Shown here piece by piece: positions 60,422 to 64,000 of a stretch of 64,000 nucleotides of DNA (positions are counted from its first letter, which is position 1; each line of letters opens with the position of its first letter). The DNA lies in the NCBI RefSeq assembly GCF_014698145.1, contig NZ_JACJSM010000003.1:298541-362540 (forward strand), given 5' to 3'. The translations under genes and the position numbers were made by a program. The notes beneath the pieces are model-generated. The model saw only the letters and a list, made by a program, of their open reading frames with translations. It did not search any database and had not been told where the DNA came from. The stretch is from Oscillatoria sp. FACHB-1406 (GTDB lineage Bacteria; Cyanobacteriota; Cyanobacteriia; Cyanobacteriales; Spirulinaceae).

Positions 60422-62011
60422 ATGAGCTACTGTCTGAATCCTTCTTGTCCTCATCCCAGAAATCCAGATAACATCGACGTTTGCGGCGCTTGTGGCTCCC
60501 CACTGTTGATGCGCGATCGCTATAAAGGCATGAGAGCGCTGGGACAGGGAGGCTTCGGCACGACATTTTTGGCCGTCGATACCGGACTTCCCGGTCAACC
60601 TCCCTGCGTGATCAAGCAGTTGCGCCCTTCGAGTAACGATCCTAATGTCTTCGAGATGGCGAAGGAATTATTCGAGCGCGAGGCAGAAACTTTGGGCAGA
60701 ATTGGCAACCATCCCCAAGTGCCGCGACTGCTCGATTATTTTGAGTACAACAAAGATTTTTATCTCGTTCAAGAATTTGTTAGCGGTCATAATTTACAGC
60801 AAGAAGTCAAACGCAACGGTCCGATAAGCGAGGCGGGAGCGCGGCAATTTTTGCAAGAAATTTTGCCGATGTTGCAATATATTCACGGTCAGCGAGTGAT
60901 TCACCGCGATATCAAACCGGCAAACTTAATTCGCCGCGACCAAGATAAAAAATTGGTTTTAATTGACTTTGGGGCTGTAAAAAATCAGGTCAGCGGTGGA
61001 ACGGCGAGTAACGGTAACGATCAAACCGCCCTGACTTCGTTTGCGATTGGAACGCCCGGTTTTGCGCCGCCCGAACAGATGGCGCTGCGCCCGGTGTATG
61101 CTAGCGATATCTATGCGGTGGGCGTAACTTGTATTTATTTGCTGACTGCAAAATCGCCGAAGGATTTGGATTACAACCCGAAAACGGGGGAAATGGTCTG
61201 GCAGAAGTATGTCAGCGTCAGCGATAGCTTTGCGCGGGTGTTGACGAAGATGCTCGAGGTATCCGTGCGCCACCGCTACCAATCGGCAGAAGAGGTGCTG
61301 CGAGATTTGGATATGGAGCCGTACCTGCAAGATTTGGCGCGGGGTTTAGCGGCTCAACCGAACTCGCCGACAGGGATCGATCCGCTACCGTCTTCGGGCC
61401 GCGATCGCTCGATGGCTAAGAATACGGGAAGTTCGGCAACCCAGCGCCTAGCGATGGCAATTCGCGAAAAACGACGCGCCCGTCAAAATTTAATAGATAA
61501 CAGCGGCATTCAAGGTTATACGTCGCCGCCCACTCGAGGGGGAGGAGCGTCTTCTCAAGGCAGCAAGGCATCAAGAAAGGCGAAATTAGATACCGACGCA
61601 GTGTTAAGCGGGTATCTCAAAGGACGACGCGATTTTGCTCAGCAAAACCTCAGCTTGCTCGATTTGCAGGAAGCAGATCTGTCCGGCGGGATTTTTCATC
61701 AGGCGAAGTTGCTCAAAACTAATCTCCAAGGCGCAAATTTAACGAATACGAATTTCGGGCGCGCTAATTTAACTCAGTCGAACTTGCGGGATGCGAAGTT
61801 GGGGCGAGCGTATTTGAGCTATGCCAATCTCGAAGGAGCCGATTTGCGCGGGGCAGATTTGAGCTATGCTTCGCTCAGCTATGCGAATTTGAAAGGGGCT
61901 AATCTCTGCGGCGCGAACTTGAGCAATGCGAAGGTGACGGAAGAGCAACTCGCGCTGGCGAAGACGAACTGGGCGACAGTGCTACCGAGCGGGAAGCGAG
62001 GGTTTTGGTAA
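60422..62011 (+). CDS. Ser/Thr protein kinase with N-terminal Cys motif and pentapeptide repeats (SpkB-like)
   Basis: The 529-residue protein starts with a zinc-ribbon-like motif (Cys4, Cys9, Cys21, Cys24). A Hanks-type kinase follows: glycine loop GQGGFGTTF (41-49), Lys65 in CVIKQL, HRDIKPANLI with Asp163, and DFG at 182-184. An Arg/Gly/Ser-rich linker comes next (about 320-385). Some 90 residues of pentapeptide repeats follow (LQGANLTNTNFGRANLTQ, YANLEGADLRGADLSYA). The layout resembles cyanobacterial SpkB, linked to oxidative stress, by recall. All kinase catalytic residues are present. It is convergent with the PEP-CTERM gene, 14 bp apart. Confidence 0.92.
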   Translation: MSYCLNPSCPHPRNPDNIDVCGACGSPLLMRDRYKGMRALGQGGFGTTFLAVDTGLPGQPPCVIKQLRPSSNDPNVFEMAKELFEREAETLGRIGNHPQVPRLLDYFEYNKDFYLVQEFVSGHNLQQEVKRNGPISEAGARQFLQEILPMLQYIHGQRVIHRDIKPANLIRRDQDKKLVLIDFGAVKNQVSGGTASNGNDQTALTSFAIGTPGFAPPEQMALRPVYASDIYAVGVTCIYLLTAKSPKDLDYNPKTGEMVWQKYVSVSDSFARVLTKMLEVSVRHRYQSAEEVLRDLDMEPYLQDLARGLAAQPNSPTGIDPLPSSGRDRSMAKNTGSSATQRLAMAIREKRRARQNLIDNSGIQGYTSPPTRGGGASSQGSKASRKAKLDTDAVLSGYLKGRRDFAQQNLSLLDLQEADLSGGIFHQAKLLKTNLQGANLTNTNFGRANLTQSNLRDAKLGRAYLSYANLEGADLRGADLSYASLSYANLKGANLCGANLSNAKVTEEQLALAKTNWATVLPSGKRGFW

Positions 62012-62025
62012 GTTAATTTGGATAA

Positions 62026-63132
62026 TTAAATGCTACGTTTCCGGTGGAGCGATCGCGCCGTTCGCAGTCCTACGGGTGCTATAGCAGCCAGCAGCAGCCC
62101 CCACGCCATTCCTGGTTCGGGAACGTCAACCGGCGGAGTGAAGGCAATCCCAATCGGGCGTTGAAGGCGATCGCTATTGGCGACGAATAATGCCCCAGAA
62201 TAACCCGAAAGCGGCAGGGGCAAGCCGGTAGAATCGTAGCGCAAAATCGAACCGATATTGTTTTGAGTGAAGTCGAAACCGACGGTAAAGAGATTTCCGT
62301 CCGATCCGAAGGCTAAGGAGCCGATAAAATTATTGCTGGGTTGGGTTCCGGTGTAATTGGTCGAGATCGCGCCCTCTAAAATACCTGTCAGCAAGTCGTA
62401 GCGTCGAATACCGTTGGCATAATCGCTGACGTACAAATCGCCATCTTGTGGATTAATGGCTAACCCCAAGAAGCTGACAAAGCCAAAACTATCGGGCGAA
62501 GGCTCGGGTTGGCGGGCGAAAACCTGCCCTTCTCCAGTTGCGAGATTGTAGCGCAACACCTGACTTTCAAACCGGTAATTCGGAACGCCATTTTCGGCAA
62601 CGCTGCCCTGCGTCGTCGCATACAAAAAGCCATCGGAACCGAATAGGAGTCCGTTAGGCCCGTTGAGTCCGTCGGCGGTTCCGGTTCCGCGCGCGAACAC
62701 ATCGACAAATTCTCCGGTTTTGCTGTCGTAGCGCAGGATTTCATCGGAGAGAAAGCTGCTGACGTAGAGATTGCCATCCGGCCCAAAAGCCATACCGTAG
62801 GGACGGTATAGCCCGTTACCCGAGGCGAAGCGATCGATGAAAGCGCCGGTTTGACCGTTGAAACGCAAGATTGCCGAATTTTCTAGGGTTGTGCCGCTAC
62901 TGACGTAGACATTTCCGTCTGGGCCGTAAACGATGGTATCGGGGTCAATTAGGCCGCGATCGGCGGTAATAAATTCGCCGAGGAAGTTTCCGGTTACTTC
63001 GTCGAAACTGACAATATTATTACCACGGGTATTGCTGACTAAGATCGCTGCTTCGGCACTGGGGAGGCTGGAATTGACGCTCGCGATCGCAGCAACTCCG
63101 AAAATACCCGACAAAAAATGATTTTTTTTCAT
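62026..63132 (-). CDS. PEP-CTERM NHL/SMP-30-like beta-propeller protein
   Basis: The 368-residue protein has a signal peptide (IFGVAAIASVNSSLPSAEAA). It then has repeated propeller blades with GPDGNVYVSSG, GPDGNLYVSSF and GSDGNLFTVG. The C-terminus has the PEP-CTERM sorting signal VPEPGMAWGLLLAAIAPVG followed by Arg-rich RTARSLHRKRS. Such proteins are recognised by an exosortase, which is not in the window. A secreted or surface-anchored propeller is inferred; no catalytic residues can be assigned. Confidence 0.9.
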   Translation of the reverse strand: MKKNHFLSGIFGVAAIASVNSSLPSAEAAILVSNTRGNNIVSFDEVTGNFLGEFITADRGLIDPDTIVYGPDGNVYVSSGTTLENSAILRFNGQTGAFIDRFASGNGLYRPYGMAFGPDGNLYVSSFLSDEILRYDSKTGEFVDVFARGTGTADGLNGPNGLLFGSDGFLYATTQGSVAENGVPNYRFESQVLRYNLATGEGQVFARQPEPSPDSFGFVSFLGLAINPQDGDLYVSDYANGIRRYDLLTGILEGAISTNYTGTQPSNNFIGSLAFGSDGNLFTVGFDFTQNNIGSILRYDSTGLPLPLSGYSGALFVANSDRLQRPIGIAFTPPVDVPEPGMAWGLLLAAIAPVGLRTARSLHRKRSI

Positions 63133-63241
63133 TGTTACAGAGAAAATACCGAGAAACCTCAGTAATATCCTATAACTTTTTCAGTTGAGATCCAGGACTT
63201 TGATGCGATAAGATTGGCTCTTCACCAAATCTTTAAGGTTC

Positions 63242-63556
63242 ATGCACGCTCTTTCCTTACCGACTTGGATCATTCACGTTTCTAGTGTCATTGAATGGGT
63301 AGCAGCAATGGGGTTAATTTGGCAATACGGAACGCTGAGGAGCGATCGCGCGTGGTATGGATTGTCCTTTGCGATGTTACCCGCCCTAGTTAGCGCCCTC
63401 TGTGCTTGTACTTGGCACTTTTTTGAGAATGCCGACGCTTTGCGCTGGTTAGTGACGCTGCAAGCGGCGATGACGGTGTTGGGAAATTGCACGCTTTGCT
63501 TAGCCGCTTGGTGGATTTGGCGTTCTTCGACGGTAAAGGAGCAAATTCGTGAATAA
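63242..63556 (+). CDS. DUF2499 membrane protein
   Basis: The 104-residue protein begins MHALSLPTWIIHVSSVIEWV, a DUF2499 feature. It has three or so transmembrane segments, with WHFFENADALRWLVTLQA conserved between the last two. The family is found in cyanobacteria and chloroplast lineages. The next gene overlaps by 8 bp, so the two are co-translated. Confidence 0.88.
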   Translation: MHALSLPTWIIHVSSVIEWVAAMGLIWQYGTLRSDRAWYGLSFAMLPALVSALCACTWHFFENADALRWLVTLQAAMTVLGNCTLCLAAWWIWRSSTVKEQIRE

Positions 63557-63857
63557 AGAGACTTTATTTGCCCTCTCGCTGTTTCCCTACTTAGGGTTTT
63601 TGGGGTTCATGACGCGCTCTAAGGGAGTTCCCCGCCTCGCGTTAATCGGTTTTTACGTGCTGCTCGTTTTTGTCGCCGTCACCATTCCCGCCGGGATTTA
63701 TGCCAAAATCCACTACGGTAAAGATTTGGCGAATGTCGATTGGTTGCACGGAAGTGCGGAATTCTTTCTAACTTTTTCCAATATTTTGGTCGTCCTCGGA
63801 TTTCGGCAGGCAATCTTACGGGAACAGAAGCGGGAGGGGGGAGCCAAGAATTCGTGA
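63549..63857 (+). CDS. DUF3593 membrane protein
   Basis: The 102-residue protein starts at a GTG that overlaps the end of the DUF2499 gene by 8 bp. It has LSLFPYLGFLGFMTRSK, two or three transmembrane segments, and VDWLHGSAEFFLTFSN, all in keeping with DUF3593. This pair is commonly found together in cyanobacteria, which suggests a complex; the role is unknown to me. Confidence 0.87.
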   Translation: MNKETLFALSLFPYLGFLGFMTRSKGVPRLALIGFYVLLVFVAVTIPAGIYAKIHYGKDLANVDWLHGSAEFFLTFSNILVVLGFRQAILREQKREGGAKNS

Positions 63858-63893
63858 TTTGTAATTCGTAATTCGTAATTCGTAATTCGTAGC
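63855..63893. repeat. GTAATTC (AATTACG) STRR array
   Basis: Four or five heptamers lie between the DUF3593 stop and the partial gene at the window end. They are on the downstream side of both genes, in contrast to most other arrays here. Confidence 0.9.
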
Positions 63894-63923
63894 TCTATCG
63901 TAGCGATTGTCTTAAATGTCAAG

Positions 63924-64000
63924 TCAGTAATGAGAATTTAGCTGAATTTTCTGGGCGGCGATTGAGGCCGCGACAATTGCTTCATCCCGCTCGCGAACAC
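63924..64000 (-). CDS. C-terminal end of a gene running in from the right edge
   Basis: One minus-strand frame is open from base 64000 to a TGA at 63924 and reads VRERDEAIVAASIAAQKIQL and NSHY. The composition looks like a genuine helical C-terminus. Only 24 residues are visible, so no family can be given, and the frame could be chance. Confidence 0.35.
   Translation of the reverse strand, partial: VRERDEAIVAASIAAQKIQLNSHY

Noticed and set aside
1..64000. tRNA, rRNA, tmRNA, RNase P RNA or known riboswitches
   Set aside because: No cloverleaf signatures, CCA-type ends or recognised conserved cores were found by eye in any intergenic region; covariance-model searches would be decisive.

Overview
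The window is a stretch of cyanobacterial chromosome. The HIP1 octamer GCGATCGC occurs several times per kilobase over most of it. It carries psaE (photosystem I), the DUF2499/DUF3593/DUF3067 small proteins typical of oxygenic phototrophs, a PEP-CTERM protein and heptanucleotide (STRR) tandem repeats. Two host proteins carry inteins. The genus cannot be fixed from this sequence alone. No rRNA, tRNA or CRISPR array was found.

Layout. 1-4.9 kb: 3' part of a very large secreted subtilisin/kexin-type protease mosaic (minus strand). 5.15-6.2 kb: an internally deleted IS701-type insertion sequence. 6.2-10.2 kb: a PLP aminotransferase, then a MoxR ATPase/VWA-metallopeptidase-like pair. 10.2-21.5 kb: a minus-strand block for the cell surface (small DUF11 protein, large outer-membrane beta-barrel, beta-helix protein, giant DUF11-repeat protein). 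21.8-25.4 kb: phosphoenolpyruvate synthase interrupted by an endonuclease-containing intein at its catalytic histidine motif. 25.7-31.3 kb: pilin-like lipoprotein, three phased DnaA-box-like sites, CDF metal transporter, psaE, LRAT-type protein, DUF3067, pdxH, scpA. 31.3-34.3 kb: a HIP1-free accessory island with a translationally coupled DUF262 + HipA-kinase operon. 34.3-39 kb: dnaN, a membrane protein, and dnaX with a mini-intein. 39-41.5 kb: a repeat-riddled module of duplicated XRE repressor/small-protein pairs, each with its own palindromic operator, plus a broken xisI. 41.5-46.5 kb: phosphopantetheinyl transferase, mutS2, a pentapeptide-repeat protein. 46.9-50.8 kb: a Gld-type ABC exporter (A, F, G). 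51-53 kb: beta-helix/SLH protein. 53.2-54.6 kb: an unrecognised, AT-rich, HIP1-free gene. 54.8-60 kb: a cNMP-binding/AAA/polyferredoxin fusion and pheT. 60-64 kb: Ser/Thr kinase with pentapeptide repeats, a PEP-CTERM propeller protein, DUF2499 and DUF3593.

How parts fit. Core replication and segregation genes (scpA, dnaN, dnaX) lie within 9 kb of each other, and the phased DnaA-box cluster is about 8 kb from dnaN, so this may be near the replication origin. The 10-21 kb block looks like a co-made envelope assembly: a barrel plus secreted repeat proteins. The strongest candidates for undescribed systems are the DUF262-HipA operon, the duplicated XRE/operator modules, and the cNMP-AAA-polyferredoxin fusion with a degenerate AAA domain.

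Small mobile repeats are a theme. AATTACG-type STRR arrays sit directly upstream of many start codons and in one case have become part of a coding sequence. Several MITE-like palindromes lie between genes, one nested inside another.
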